Assembly (NCBI RefSeq): GCF_928381505.1
Contig: NZ_CAKMSJ010000003.1
Coordinates: 248,001 to 312,000, forward strand
Length of the DNA stretch: 64,000 bases
Source of the DNA: Rothia endophytica
GTDB taxonomy: Bacteria > Actinomycetota > Actinomycetes > Actinomycetales > Micrococcaceae
Direction of reading: 5' to 3'
Below the pieces are notes generated by a model that was not told the DNA's origin, did not search any database, and worked only from the letters and a program-made list of their open reading frames with translations. Each line of letters opens with the position of its first letter. Within the stretch, counting starts at the first letter, position 1. The position numbers and the translations under genes were made by a program. This document shows, piece after piece, positions 34,164-43,149 of this stretch.

Positions 34164-35126
34164 ATGACCCTGAAAAACTTGCTGGCCCGCCGCCCGGACC
34201 CGCTAATCGTGCTGATTATCGTGGCGGTTATCCTGGCCATCCTTCTACCAGCTCGCGGTGACTTTGCCGAGGGCTTCAGCCTGGCCACCAAAGTAGCTAT
34301 TGCTCTGCTCTTCTTCCTCTACGGTGCCCGTCTCTCACCTACTGAGGCGCTACAGGGCCTTAAGCATTGGAAGCTGCACAGCACCATTCTGGGCTTCACC
34401 TACCTAGTTTTCCCCCTGCTGGGTTTGGCGCTTTACCCCCTAACCTATGTGCTGGGGCAAGAACTCTACCTGGGTCTACTTTTCATGTGCCTGGTACCCT
34501 CGACCGTGCAGTCCTCGGTGGCTTTCACTTCGCTTGCTCGCGGTAACGTTGCCGGGGCTATCGTCAGCGCCAGCGCCTCCAATATTGCCGGTATTCTGCT
34601 CACCCCCCTGCTGGTGATGTTGCTCATGCGTAATGGCGACTTAGTTATTTCTGGCAGCGCCTTCCTGGATATTTCTATTCAGCTTCTCCTACCCTTCCTC
34701 ATCGGCCAGCTACTACGCCATTGGGTGGGTGGGATCGCCAAAAATAAACTCACCAAAAACGTTGACCGACTCTCCATCGGCATGGTGGTCTACTCTGCTT
34801 TCTCAGCGGGCATTGTGGACGGCGTGTGGTCCCGCATCGGCATCTGGCAGCTGCTTGCCCTGGTGATTCTGTCCCTGCTCATTGTGGAGTTTATGCTGTG
34901 GTTCAGCGGCTTCGTCTCCAAGAAGCTGGGCTTTAGCTACGGTGATCGGGTGGCAGTTCAGTTCTGCGGTTCCAAAAAATCACTGGCGACCGGTGTGCCG
35001 ATGGCAGCGGTCATCTTCGGTGGTGGCGCAGTTGGCGCCATTATTTTGCCGCTGATGATTTTCCACCAGGTACAGCTGATGATTTGTGCCGCCCGCGCCG
35101 CCAAGTGGGCACGTCAGGCGCCCTAG
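34164..35126 (+). CDS. Bile acid:sodium symporter-like (SBF/YfeH) transporter
   Basis: A 320-residue, ten-TM protein of the SBF-like family related to YfeH and plant BASS proteins. Visible are LLFFLYGARLSPTEALQGLKHWKLH near the first repeat, LVPSTVQSSVAFTSLARGNVAGAIVSA and the second-repeat crossover QFCGSKKSLATGVPMA. The substrate is unknown. It starts 24 bp after the protease. Confidence 0.88.
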   Translation: MTLKNLLARRPDPLIVLIIVAVILAILLPARGDFAEGFSLATKVAIALLFFLYGARLSPTEALQGLKHWKLHSTILGFTYLVFPLLGLALYPLTYVLGQELYLGLLFMCLVPSTVQSSVAFTSLARGNVAGAIVSASASNIAGILLTPLLVMLLMRNGDLVISGSAFLDISIQLLLPFLIGQLLRHWVGGIAKNKLTKNVDRLSIGMVVYSAFSAGIVDGVWSRIGIWQLLALVILSLLIVEFMLWFSGFVSKKLGFSYGDRVAVQFCGSKKSLATGVPMAAVIFGGGAVGAIILPLMIFHQVQLMICAARAAKWARQAP

Positions 35127-35205
35127 GCCCAAGGCCGGTCCAGAACCCAAGCCGGCTACTATCGGCGCACCTAGAACACCCGCCGTCCTACATCACAAAA
35201 CTTTC

Positions 35206-35242
35206 TTGCAAGCAGTAAAACTGCCTTGGTAGCCTGTGCCCA
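35206..35242 (+). promoter_or_regulatory. Possible promoter for a leaderless LysE-family transcript
   Basis: TTGCAA (35206-35211), an 18-bp spacer and TAGCCT (35230-35235) place transcription start on or next to the ATG at 35242. There is no Shine-Dalgarno sequence before that ATG, in keeping with leaderless translation. Confidence 0.4.
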
Positions 35243-35946
35243 TGACTCTTAGCCAGGCGCTGATCGGTTTTGCGGGTATCGCTTTTCTGATCACCATCAT
35301 TCCCGCCACTGATACCGCCCTGGTGCTGCGCTCCCTCGTAGCCCGGGGCAGAGCCGCAGCCTTTGCCTGCGTTCTGGGTATCACCGCTGGCCTGCTCATT
35401 TGGGGCATAGCGGCAGCCACCGGCTTGGCAGTGCTCATGGCAGCAGCCCCGGGTGTCTTTGATGCCATCACCCTGGCGGGCGGTGCCTACCTCATCTACC
35501 TGGGCGTACGTTTTCTGCTCAACCTGCGCCAGTGGGGATCAGTGACCGCCCTCAAAACCCAGGACGCCGCCCTGGCCAGTATGCCAACCCCCAAGACTCC
35601 CGTGGGAAACCTTGATTCAGCAAGCACCCGTAACGCAGGGGTCTACCGGGACTTTTTAGCGGGTTTTATCGCCAACATTCTCAACCCAAAAATCGCGGTT
35701 TTCTACATCGCCACGGTGCCACCTTTTATGGTTGCTACCGTGCCACCACTGCTGATGGGCACCTACCTGGCACTCATCCACGGTGGCATTAACGTCACCT
35801 GGTTCGCAGTCATCATCGCCCTGGCGTCCCTGTCTATGAAGTGGCTCCTGCACCCACGCGCCACCCTAGTGATTGACGGGGTGGCCGGCACCGTGCTGGT
35901 GATCTTTGGTGCAACTATCCTCTGGGAAGCTGCCCTTAGCCTCTAA
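35242..35946 (+). CDS. LysE/RhtB-family amino-acid exporter
   Basis: A 234-residue LysE-superfamily protein with about six TM helices. The N terminus has the family pattern FLITIIPATDTALVLRSLVARGRAAAFACVLGITAGLLIWG, and the centre has FLAGFIANILNPKIAVFY. A hydrophilic loop of about 40 residues (105-145) separates the halves and is longer than usual. Its last 4 bp overlap the convergent GH15 gene. Confidence 0.88.
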   Translation: MTLSQALIGFAGIAFLITIIPATDTALVLRSLVARGRAAAFACVLGITAGLLIWGIAAATGLAVLMAAAPGVFDAITLAGGAYLIYLGVRFLLNLRQWGSVTALKTQDAALASMPTPKTPVGNLDSASTRNAGVYRDFLAGFIANILNPKIAVFYIATVPPFMVATVPPLLMGTYLALIHGGINVTWFAVIIALASLSMKWLLHPRATLVIDGVAGTVLVIFGATILWEAALSL

Positions 35947-38018
35947 AGACCCAGCGCCTGAACCACACGAATCAAAGAAATATGAGCAAGAGCCTGCGGG
36001 AAGTTACCGGTCAAACGCTCATGGGCAAAGTCGTACTCCGAACTCATCAAGCCCAGGTCATTGGCGCAGTCCAGCACCAGGTTCAGCAGGGCGCGGCCGT
36101 CTGCCTCACGCCCTGAACGGATGTACTGCTCAGCCAGCCACAGGGTGGAGGTGAAATGGGGGTTGTCCTGTCCTTCAAAACCGTCATGCGAATCGGAGTT
36201 GTCATAGCGATAAATCATGCCCGAGGTGTGCTGGATGGTTTCCTCGATACGCTTGACGGTCGCCAGCATACGCGGATCATCCCAAGCCACAAGCCCAATC
36301 TGGGGTAGTTGTAGCAGGGAGGCATCCACGCTGGAACCACCGTAGGTTGAGACGAAGCAACCCAGGGTTTCGTTGTAACCGCGGGTCAGAATGTCCTCGG
36401 CCACGGTGTCACGGCAGGCCTCCCAGGTAGCGGCGTCGCCGTCCATGCCGTAATCACGAACTGCTGATACACCGGCGTCAAAGGCAGCCCAAAGCATCGC
36501 CTGAGAGTGAGTGTAGGTGGAAGGTTCACCGTAGATTTCCCACATGGACCGGTCAGTTTCACCGATGCGCTCAGTAGCCGCGTTCAGCAGTGCCTTCTGA
36601 ATCGGCCAGGACAGGTGATCCTCAGCCACACCCTGCTCACGCAGGTTCGCAAAGGTCACCAGCACCTGCCCCAGGGCATCCCCCTGGAACTGATCGCCAG
36701 AACCATTGCCCGAACGCACCGGCTGAGAGCCCTCATAGCCGGGGAGCGCCAGGCGGCGTTCCATATCGTCCTTCTCGCCCGCCAGCCCGTAGACCGCGTG
36801 AATCTGACGCGGGTTATTGGCAAGGGCGCGCAGAATCCAGTTGCGCAGCTGCGCAGTTTCACGCTCGTGCCCGTGGGTGAGGGTGACGTCCATAGCCATA
36901 GCAACATCACGCAGCCAGGTGAAGCGGAAATCGTGGTTGCGCTTACCGCCGATGACCTCGGGGAGGGATGTGGTTGCTGAAGCAACCAGCGCACCGGTTT
37001 CACGCGAAATCAGGGCACGCAGCACCAGCAGTGAGCGTAGACGAGCTTCACGGTAACGGGCGTCTGCCTCTTCGCGGTGGGACTCTTCGGTGGGTACAGC
37101 AATGGGGGTAGCAGCAGTCTGTGCCAGTTCTCGGTAGGTTTCTTCGTCGACCTCCAGCGAACTCGTGTTGGACCCGCTTTCAAGCAGAATAGAGGAGGTT
37201 TTTAGGCTCTCGGTGGCATCCTCTTGAAGCTCGGGCACCGAACGCACCGCAGAGATTTCTTCTGGGCTTGCTGTATCAGCGCCGGCCGTATCAGCACCAA
37301 TAGCCTGAGGCTTAGTTTCTTCTTCTGGAGCGGTGTAAAGATCAGACCACTCACTCCACTGATCTTGGGTGTAAGTCAGTGCCGTGGGGTAATCGACCGG
37401 TACCGGCGGATTGTGGTTAGAGGCAAAGTAAGACAGCGCAAAAGTATAGCTCTGACCTGCTGAAACGGTGAAGGTTTCCGCCTTGGATTCAGGGTCACCC
37501 TCAGGCACACTATCACCGTGGAAAACCAGTGCGTGGGGGCCAGCCATACCCACCAGCATGGCTGCATCCGGGTCTGGTGAACCATCTGATCTGGTGCCTT
37601 CATAACGGGTCACCCAGGGCACGGTCTTGCCGTAGTCAAAGCGCATAGCTAGCTCGTGGTACATGGTGACCTCACCGGTGAGGCCCTCAACATTACGAAC
37701 GATGGTGGTACCGCCAGAAAGGGGCATAAACTCGGTGACGCGCACACTGGCGTCCCCCACAAACCAGACGGTCTGCAGAATAAAAGTGTTTTCGCGGTAA
37801 GAGCGCTCAGTACGCACCTCTTCTACCGGAGCTGGGTTCACCGATTCGAGGGGAGCCAGGAGCCAGCGCCCGTGCTCACGCTCGCCCAGCAGAGCTGCAA
37901 AGACCGCGCGGGAGTCAAAGCGCGGAGCGCAGAACCAGTCGATAGAACCAGCCCGTGAGACCAAAGCACCGGTGTTCATATCTGAAAGTAGAGCATAATC
38001 TTCGATGAATGAAGCCAT
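35943..38018 (-). CDS. Glycoside hydrolase family 15 protein with acidic insert
   Basis: A 691-residue GH15 enzyme (glucoamylase/trehalase-type). The N-terminal domain has IEDYALLSDMNTGALVSRAGSIDWFC. The (alpha/alpha)6 domain has RNHDFRFTWLRDVAMAMD and the catalytic-Glu segments DRSMWEIYGEPSTYTHSQAMLWAA and SSEYDFAHERLTGNFPQALAH. Between the two domains, at about residues 229-319, is a Glu/Ser/Thr-rich, probably disordered insert that normal family members lack. ATG 38018 is preferred over a longer frame start because the family begins near MASFIEDYAL. The sugar substrate is not determined. Confidence 0.88.
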   Translation of the reverse strand: MASFIEDYALLSDMNTGALVSRAGSIDWFCAPRFDSRAVFAALLGEREHGRWLLAPLESVNPAPVEEVRTERSYRENTFILQTVWFVGDASVRVTEFMPLSGGTTIVRNVEGLTGEVTMYHELAMRFDYGKTVPWVTRYEGTRSDGSPDPDAAMLVGMAGPHALVFHGDSVPEGDPESKAETFTVSAGQSYTFALSYFASNHNPPVPVDYPTALTYTQDQWSEWSDLYTAPEEETKPQAIGADTAGADTASPEEISAVRSVPELQEDATESLKTSSILLESGSNTSSLEVDEETYRELAQTAATPIAVPTEESHREEADARYREARLRSLLVLRALISRETGALVASATTSLPEVIGGKRNHDFRFTWLRDVAMAMDVTLTHGHERETAQLRNWILRALANNPRQIHAVYGLAGEKDDMERRLALPGYEGSQPVRSGNGSGDQFQGDALGQVLVTFANLREQGVAEDHLSWPIQKALLNAATERIGETDRSMWEIYGEPSTYTHSQAMLWAAFDAGVSAVRDYGMDGDAATWEACRDTVAEDILTRGYNETLGCFVSTYGGSSVDASLLQLPQIGLVAWDDPRMLATVKRIEETIQHTSGMIYRYDNSDSHDGFEGQDNPHFTSTLWLAEQYIRSGREADGRALLNLVLDCANDLGLMSSEYDFAHERLTGNFPQALAHISLIRVVQALGL

Positions 38019-38086
38019 GCCACCCAGTCTAACAGGGGGCTTATTAAGACTGTGGAGATGATCTAAAACTGCTGGAGGCAATACAC

Positions 38087-38115
38087 TTGAAATATACCCC
38101 TATGGGGTATACATT
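38087..38115 (+). promoter_or_regulatory. csoR promoter with CsoR operator
   Basis: The dyad TATACCCC-TAT-GGGGTATA (38093-38111) is the classic CsoR-type copper operator. It lies between TTGAAA (38087-38092) and TACATT (38110-38115), so bound CsoR would block RNA polymerase. Transcription start would fall close to the ATG at 38122, so the mRNA may be leaderless. Confidence 0.87.
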
Positions 38116-38121
38116 AAAGGT

Positions 38122-38448
38122 ATGTGCGAAGAAGATTCAAGCCCCACTGCACCCCACGGTTACACCCCTGAGAAGGACGCCTACCTCAAGCGCCTACGCC
38201 GCATTGAAGGGCAGGTGCGCGGGGTCGCCCGCATGGTCGAGCAGGACACCTACTGCATCGACGTTCTCACCCAGGTAGCCGCCATCAACAAGGCACTGCA
38301 CAGCGTCTCACTACAACTGGTAGAAGACCATGTGCGGCACTGTGTGGTCGGCGCAGCCACCGAAGCGCAGACAAGCGGCAACCCAAAACTCTTGGACGCC
38401 AAATTATCCGAAGCTATGACCGCCATTAGCCGACTGGTCAAAAGCTAA
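38122..38448 (+). CDS. csoR: CsoR copper-sensing repressor
   Basis: A 108-residue all-helical repressor. The Cu(I) ligands C45, H70 and C74 form the canonical Cys-His-Cys set (TYCIDVLTQ and EDHVRHCVVG). The family core LKRLRRIEGQVRGVARMVEQD is present. It derepresses the following copZ-copA genes when Cu(I) binds. AAAGG is too close to the ATG for a normal ribosome site, consistent with leaderless initiation. Confidence 0.95.
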   Translation: MCEEDSSPTAPHGYTPEKDAYLKRLRRIEGQVRGVARMVEQDTYCIDVLTQVAAINKALHSVSLQLVEDHVRHCVVGAATEAQTSGNPKLLDAKLSEAMTAISRLVKS

Positions 38449-38469
38449 CCCACCTCAAGGAGGAAACCC

Positions 38470-38685
38470 ATGTCAGCAACCACCGTCAAAGCAACCGGTC
38501 TGACCTGCAACCACTGCGCGATGAGCGTTACCGAAGAGCTCGAAGAAATCGAGAACGTGACTAACGTTGAGGTCGCTGTCGTCAAGGACGGCGAATCAAC
38601 CGTCACTATCACCCACGACGGCAACCTCACCAACGACAGCATTGAAGCCGCTATTACCGAAGCCGGCTTCACCCTGGTTAAGTAA
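38470..38685 (+). CDS. copZ: CopZ-type copper chaperone
   Basis: A 71-residue HMA-domain metallochaperone with the TCNHC motif (C13, C16) that binds Cu(I) and delivers it to the ATPase. The ATG follows AAGGAGGAAACCC, 21 bp after csoR. A 60-bp palindromic repeat separates it from copA. Confidence 0.94.
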   Translation: MSATTVKATGLTCNHCAMSVTEELEEIENVTNVEVAVVKDGESTVTITHDGNLTNDSIEAAITEAGFTLVK

Positions 38686-38694
38686 GCGCAACCT

Positions 38695-38754
38695 GCATGG
38701 GCAACCTATCACCAGCAGAGGGATTACCCCCTGCTAATGACGCTTTACCCATGC
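38695..38754. repeat. 60-bp palindromic repeat, copy 2 (copZ-copA gap)
   Basis: Begins GCATGGG, ends CCCATGC, with an inner AGCAGAGGG-ATTA-CCCCCTGCT stem; the middle parts of the arms no longer pair. It has the same 60-bp length and landmarks as the element at 32082-32141, but the loop ATTA is the reverse complement of TAAT, so it is inserted in the opposite sense. It may lower copA expression relative to copZ. Confidence 0.8.
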
Positions 38755-38776
38755 CTCCGATGGAGGAAACCACACC

Positions 38777-41053
38777 ATGACCTCTACACCCGACACCTCG
38801 GCCTCCGCTCCGGAGGTCTCTAACACCCTGAGCCAGCCAACCCGCATCGTCACCCTGGACGTGGGGGGTATGACCTGCGCGTCCTGCGTGGGGCGGGTAG
38901 AGCGCAAGCTGAAAAAGTTGGGTGTAGACCCCTCCGTCAACCTGCCTCTGGAAACCGCCCGAGTGATTGCTCCGGCGAACATCAGCGATGAGCAGCTCAT
39001 TGAAACCGTGGAGAAGGCGGGCTATACCGCACGCCTCAAAGCGGAAGACGCCCTGGACGACGAACAGGAAGCCGGCACCTCGCTAACGCTCCGCATTGTG
39101 GTGGCGCTGATTTTTGCGGTGCCGGTTTTCTTTATCTCCATGTTTTCTAGCTTCCAGTTCCCGCACTGGGGGTGGGTAGTTGCTGCCCTGACCTTGCCGG
39201 TTGCCACGTGGGCGGCGTTACCCTTCCACCGCCCCGCCTGGACCAATCTCAAGCACGGCTCCTTCACCATGGACACCCTTATTTCTCTGGGTGTCATCGC
39301 CAGTTTTGTCTTTTCGCTCTGGCAGCTTCTTGTTGACCCTGCCATGACGGCTCATGCGGGTGCGTCCCACGGTGGGCACGGTGGCGGGCACGGCATGGAC
39401 CATCAGCTCTACTTCGATGCTGCCACCATGATTACCACCTTCCTGTTGGTGGGCAGGCAGATTGAGCATTCCACTCAGCGCAGGTCTTCCCGGGCCCTGC
39501 GTAACCTCCTGGATTTGGGCGCTAAAAGTGCCACCGTGCTGCGGCAGGGGCAGGCAGTACAGATTCCCGTCAAAGATCTGCTACCGGATGATAAATTCCT
39601 GGTGCGCCCCGGTGAGAAAGTTGCGGTGGACGGGCAGGTAATTTCTGGCCGTTCAGCTCTAGATACTTCCCTGCTGACCGGCGAATCAGTGCCCATTGAG
39701 GTTGGCCCCGGGGACACGGTGGTGGGCGCGACCGTGAACACCTCCGGTGCGCTGACAGTGCAAGCAACCCGGGTGGGTGCCGATACCGTTCTGGCGCAGA
39801 TGGGGCGGGCTGTTGCTGAGGCTCAGGCAACCAAGGCGCCTATCGCCCGCCTAGCTGACCGTATTTCGGCGGTTTTTGTGCCCATCGTGATGGGCATTTC
39901 TCTGGTGGTTTTGGCGGGCTGGTTGCTAATCACCGGCGATGTCAACGCCGCCTTCACCGCAGCGGTTTCGGTGCTCGTCATTGCCTGCCCCTGCGCTTTG
40001 GGCCTTGCCACCCCCACCGCCCTGCTGGCGGGAACCTCACGTGGCTCGCAACTGGGTATTTTGATTCGGTCAGCTCGGGTGCTAGAAAGCACCCGGACGG
40101 TAGACACCGTGGTGCTCGATAAGACCGGCACCGTCACCACCGGTGAGCTGACCCTAGCCCGCGTGTTGCCTCTGGGCTCCTGGTCTGAGGCGCAGGTGCT
40201 GGCTTTGGCTGGTTCCACCGAGGCACCGTCCGAGCACCCTCTAGCGCGTGCAATGACCGGGGCTGCCCGGGCACACGGCTCACTGGCCTCAGTCGATGAT
40301 TTTGAGTCCGTAGCAGGCGGTGGTGTGCGTGCCACCGTTACCTATCAGGGGCAGCCGGTGCGCACCGTGGTGGGGCAGGTCTCCCACCTGGTTAGTGAAG
40401 GCATTGAGGTTTCTGACGCTGTTAGTCAGCAGGTGCATAGCCTTCAAGAAGAGGGGCTCACCACCGTACTCCTGGCGGTAGAAGGCCACCTTGCCGGTCT
40501 GCTCTGCTTGCAGGATTCACCCAAGGACGACGCCGCACCCGCCCTTGCCGAGCTCAAGGAACTGGGGCTCACCCCGGTTCTGCTGACCGGGGACTCCGCA
40601 CCGGTAGCCCGCGCTGTTGCCGCCCGCGTGGGCATTGCCCCGGAGCACGTTTTTGCCGGGGTTAGCCCAGCAGACAAGCTGGATAAGATTACACAGCTGC
40701 AGGCTGGTGGCAGTGGCGTTGCCATGGTGGGTGACGGCGTGAATGACGCCGCCGCCCTGGCGAAGGCCAACCTGGGAGTGGCGATGGGTTCAGGTACCGA
40801 TGTTGCCATGGAGGCAGCCGATATGACGATTATGCGCAGTGACCTGGCGTCCTTGCCCACCGCAATCAGGCTGAGCCGGGCGACCCTGCGCCTGATTAAG
40901 TCCAACCTTTTCTGGGCTTTCGCCTACAACACAGTGGCGATTCCCGTTGCCGCAGCGGGCCTGCTCAACCCCATGATTGCGGCAGCGGCCATGGCTTTCT
41001 CGTCCGTGTTCGTGGTGCTTAATTCCACCCGCCTGCTCCGCTTCTCCAGGTAG
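38777..41053 (+). CDS. copA: Copper-exporting P1B-type ATPase
   Basis: A 758-residue Cu(I) pump. One N-terminal HMA domain with GMTCASC (C34, C37), the TM metal site CPC (404-406), the phosphorylation motif DKTGT (D448), an SEHPLA nucleotide-binding segment and [10 protein letters not shown] define it. A His/Gly-rich loop ([12 protein letters not shown]) lies between the early TM helices, probably outside the membrane. The ATG follows GGAGGAAACCACACC. It is the effector of the csoR-copZ-copA unit. Confidence 0.96.
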   Translation: MTSTPDTSASAPEVSNTLSQPTRIVTLDVGGMTCASCVGRVERKLKKLGVDPSVNLPLETARVIAPANISDEQLIETVEKAGYTARLKAEDALDDEQEAGTSLTLRIVVALIFAVPVFFISMFSSFQFPHWGWVVAALTLPVATWAALPFHRPAWTNLKHGSFTMDTLISLGVIASFVFSLWQLLVDPAMTAHAGASHGGHGGGHGMDHQLYFDAATMITTFLLVGRQIEHSTQRRSSRALRNLLDLGAKSATVLRQGQAVQIPVKDLLPDDKFLVRPGEKVAVDGQVISGRSALDTSLLTGESVPIEVGPGDTVVGATVNTSGALTVQATRVGADTVLAQMGRAVAEAQATKAPIARLADRISAVFVPIVMGISLVVLAGWLLITGDVNAAFTAAVSVLVIACPCALGLATPTALLAGTSRGSQLGILIRSARVLESTRTVDTVVLDKTGTVTTGELTLARVLPLGSWSEAQVLALAGSTEAPSEHPLARAMTGAARAHGSLASVDDFESVAGGGVRATVTYQGQPVRTVVGQVSHLVSEGIEVSDAVSQQVHSLQEEGLTTVLLAVEGHLAGLLCLQDSPKDDAAPALAELKELGLTPVLLTGDSAPVARAVAARVGIAPEHVFAGVSPADKLDKITQLQAGGSGVAMVGDGVNDAAALAKANLGVAMGSGTDVAMEAADMTIMRSDLASLPTAIRLSRATLRLIKSNLFWAFAYNTVAIPVAAAGLLNPMIAAAAMAFSSVFVVLNSTRLLRFSR

Positions 41054-41114
41054 GTACCACCTTCGTCAGAAAAACCCACCTAGTTGGTGGGTTTTTCTGA
41101 GTGGAATGGTACCT
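41052..41114. terminator. Bidirectional terminator, nested palindrome
   Basis: Outer arms AGGTACCA (41052-41059) and TGGTACCT (41107-41114) enclose a perfect 15-bp stem TCAGAAAAACCCACC / GGTGGGTTTTTCTGA (41066-41100). The A- and T-rich ends serve both copA and the convergent LLM gene; it overlaps both 3' ends. Confidence 0.85.
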
Positions 41115-42129
41115 ACGCGGGGTAGAGGGCGGGCTTAACGTCGCGGACGATTGCCTGCAGCTGGCGCAGGTTGAAATCCACTCCCAGCATGTTGGGAATA
41201 GTCACCAGCAGGGTGTCCGCCTCGACAACGGCTTCATCCCGGGCTAGCTCTTCGGCGATTTTATCGGGCTCGCCGATATAGCTCTTGCCAAACCGGGAGA
41301 CAGCACCATCCAGAATACCGACCTGGTCCTGCCCCTCACCCTGAGCGCGCAGACCGAAGTAGTAGTTACTCTGCTCGTCAATAATCGGGATAATCGAGCG
41401 CGAGACCGAAGTGCGCGGAGCACCCTCGTGCCCGGCAGACTTCCAGGCCTCTTTAAAAATGCGCAACTGCTCGGCTTGGAGCTGGTCAAAGGGCACGCCG
41501 GTATCTTCCAACAGCAGGGTGGAGGACATCAGGTTCATGCCCTGCTCGCCGGCCCAGCGGGCGGTGTTGCGGGTGCCAGCACCCCACCAGATACGGCTGG
41601 GCAGGCCGGGTGACTGGGGTGTAATCGGGTCGAGCTGGGTAGGGTCAGCAAGGTTCTGAGCAATTCCCTTACCGGCGATAGCCTCACGGAAGAGGGCGGT
41701 GTGACGGCGAGCCATATCGGTCTCGTCCTCCCCCTCGGCGGGTAGGTAGCCGAAGTGGGCAAAGCCCTTATAGACGGTCTCAGGTGAGCCGCGGGAGATA
41801 CCCAGCTGTAGGCGCTCGTTACCGGCGATGAGGTCGACCATGGCGGCCTGCTCTGCCATGTAGAGCGGGTTTTCGTAGCGCATATCGATGACGCCGGTGC
41901 CCAGCTCGATGGTGGAGGTGCGGGCTGCTGCGGCGGCCAGCAGGGGGAAGGGGGACATCTGCTGCTGGGCGAAGTGGTGCACGCGGTAGAAGGCCCCGTC
42001 CAGCCCGATTTCTTCAGCGCCGACCGCTAGATCGATGGCCTGGTGGAGCATGTCGGCGCCGGTGCGGGTTTTGGAACCGGGGTAGTCGCCGTAGTGGCCA
42101 AAGGAGAGGAAGCCTATTTTTTGAGTCAT
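41113..42129 (-). CDS. LLM-class flavin-dependent oxidoreductase
   Basis: A 338-residue luciferase-like monooxygenase (bacterial luciferase fold, reduced flavin). The N terminus reads IGFLSFGHYGDYPGSKTRTGADML, and later segments FYRVHHFAQQQMSPFPLLAAAA, ELGTGVIDMRYENPLYMAEQAA and RLQLGISRGSPE are typical. The substrate is unknown. An AT-rich 12-bp palindrome upstream suggests regulation by a MarR/HxlR-like sensor. Confidence 0.88.
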   Translation of the reverse strand: MTQKIGFLSFGHYGDYPGSKTRTGADMLHQAIDLAVGAEEIGLDGAFYRVHHFAQQQMSPFPLLAAAAARTSTIELGTGVIDMRYENPLYMAEQAAMVDLIAGNERLQLGISRGSPETVYKGFAHFGYLPAEGEDETDMARRHTALFREAIAGKGIAQNLADPTQLDPITPQSPGLPSRIWWGAGTRNTARWAGEQGMNLMSSTLLLEDTGVPFDQLQAEQLRIFKEAWKSAGHEGAPRTSVSRSIIPIIDEQSNYYFGLRAQGEGQDQVGILDGAVSRFGKSYIGEPDKIAEELARDEAVVEADTLLVTIPNMLGVDFNLRQLQAIVRDVKPALYPA

Positions 42130-42169
42130 GGCCTTGCGCCTTTCTGGTGGATTTTCCTACAGAAATTAT

Positions 42170-42181
42170 TTTACTAGTAAA
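42170..42181 (-). promoter_or_regulatory. 12-bp palindrome upstream of the LLM gene
   Basis: TTTACTAGTAAA is a perfect palindrome 40 bp upstream of the start codon, in an AT-rich patch. It shares ACTTTACTA (on the minus strand) with the AT-rich dyad before the GST gene at 16473-16515. Confidence 0.4.
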
Positions 42182-42350
42182 GTTTTTTAATTGAAAGGGT
42201 GCCTAACCAAGAGGCATCCGCCCCTCTGAAAAGTAAGAGGTTGATGCAAGTTGTAGGGCCCGCTTTCACCACAGCGTCAAAAAAAAATTAAAAATTTCCG
42301 TGACACTTTGCCCCTCTGTTCCGTCTTACTACTGACGGCGCATCTGGCAT

Positions 42351-42373
42351 AGATTGAGAGCCCCTCTCAATCT
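42351..42373 (+). promoter_or_regulatory. 10-bp inverted repeat in the asp23-operon leader
   Basis: AGATTGAGAG-CCC-CTCTCAATCT is a perfect dyad 45 bp before the first asp23 gene. It could be an operator overlapping the promoter or a 5' hairpin. The remainder of 42182-42350 holds no gene. Confidence 0.55.
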
Positions 42374-42417
42374 GCTCCGTCACCTAAACTAACGACCCTT
42401 TACAGAAGGAAGAAACC

Positions 42418-42891
42418 ATGTCTCAGACCACCGTGACCCCCGCAGATATCGCCGGAAACCAGAGCGTCGAGCCCCTCACCCGCAACACCGGCACCGACAA
42501 CGGCCAGGGTTCCACCAGCATCAACGACGGTGTTATTGCCAAGATTGCAGGCATTGCCCTGCGCGAGGTTGAAGGTGTCTACGCCTTAGGCGGCGGTGCA
42601 GCACGTGCCATGGGCGCCCTGCGCAACGCTGTAGGCCAAGAAGACAACCTCAGGCAGGGTATCAGCGTAGAGGTAGGTCAGACCCAGGCCGCCCTCGACC
42701 TCTCCATTATCATCGAATACCCCTACCCCATCTACGACGTCGCCGACCAGGCTCGCCAGGCGGTGATTGAAGCTATTCAAACGCTAGCTGGCCTCGAAGT
42801 CACCGAGGTGAATATTGAAGTTCTCGACGTTCACATCCCCAGCGACGACTCCGCTGAAGAAGCCACCGAATCTGAGGGTCGTGTTAAGTAA
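42418..42891 (+). CDS. Asp23/Gls24-family envelope stress protein
   Basis: A 157-residue Asp23 protein. The core GVIAKIAGIALREVEGVYALGGG, GISVEVGQTQAALDLSIIIEYPYPIYDVADQARQAV and LEVTEVNIEVLDVHIP is textbook. In staphylococci Asp23 is tethered to the membrane by AmaP and needed for envelope homeostasis. The ATG follows AGAAGGAAGAAACC. It is the first gene of an eight-gene island; its TAA overlaps the next ATG. Confidence 0.94.
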   Translation: MSQTTVTPADIAGNQSVEPLTRNTGTDNGQGSTSINDGVIAKIAGIALREVEGVYALGGGAARAMGALRNAVGQEDNLRQGISVEVGQTQAALDLSIIIEYPYPIYDVADQARQAVIEAIQTLAGLEVTEVNIEVLDVHIPSDDSAEEATESEGRVK

Positions 42892-43085
42892 TGACTAAGA
42901 CTTTTGCTGGTGCCCTGCTGGGCACGATTCTGGCTTTCGCTGGGCTTGCCTACGGTTTTGGTGGCTTCGTGCTGGTTGCTCTCCTGATGGCTCTCGGTGC
43001 CGCTGCTGGGCATTTTATGCAGGCCTCAGACTTCAGCGTTTCAGACCTCTTTGATGCCCTGCGTAAGAGCACATCATCTCGGTAA
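42891..43085 (+). CDS. Small membrane protein (DUF2273-like)
   Basis: A 64-residue protein with two hydrophobic segments (about 4-18 and 22-40, Gly/Ala-rich) and a C-terminal helix ASDFSVSDLFDALRKS. It resembles the small DUF2273-type proteins found in Asp23/AmaP operons. The ATG overlaps the preceding stop codon (TAATG), so it is coupled to asp23. Confidence 0.78.
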   Translation: MTKTFAGALLGTILAFAGLAYGFGGFVLVALLMALGAAAGHFMQASDFSVSDLFDALRKSTSSR

Positions 43086-43149
43086 ATTCAGTATTCAGCA
43101 CTGTGTGCGCGGTCAACCCCAGCAACCTGCGCACGGCAAATGAGGCTCA

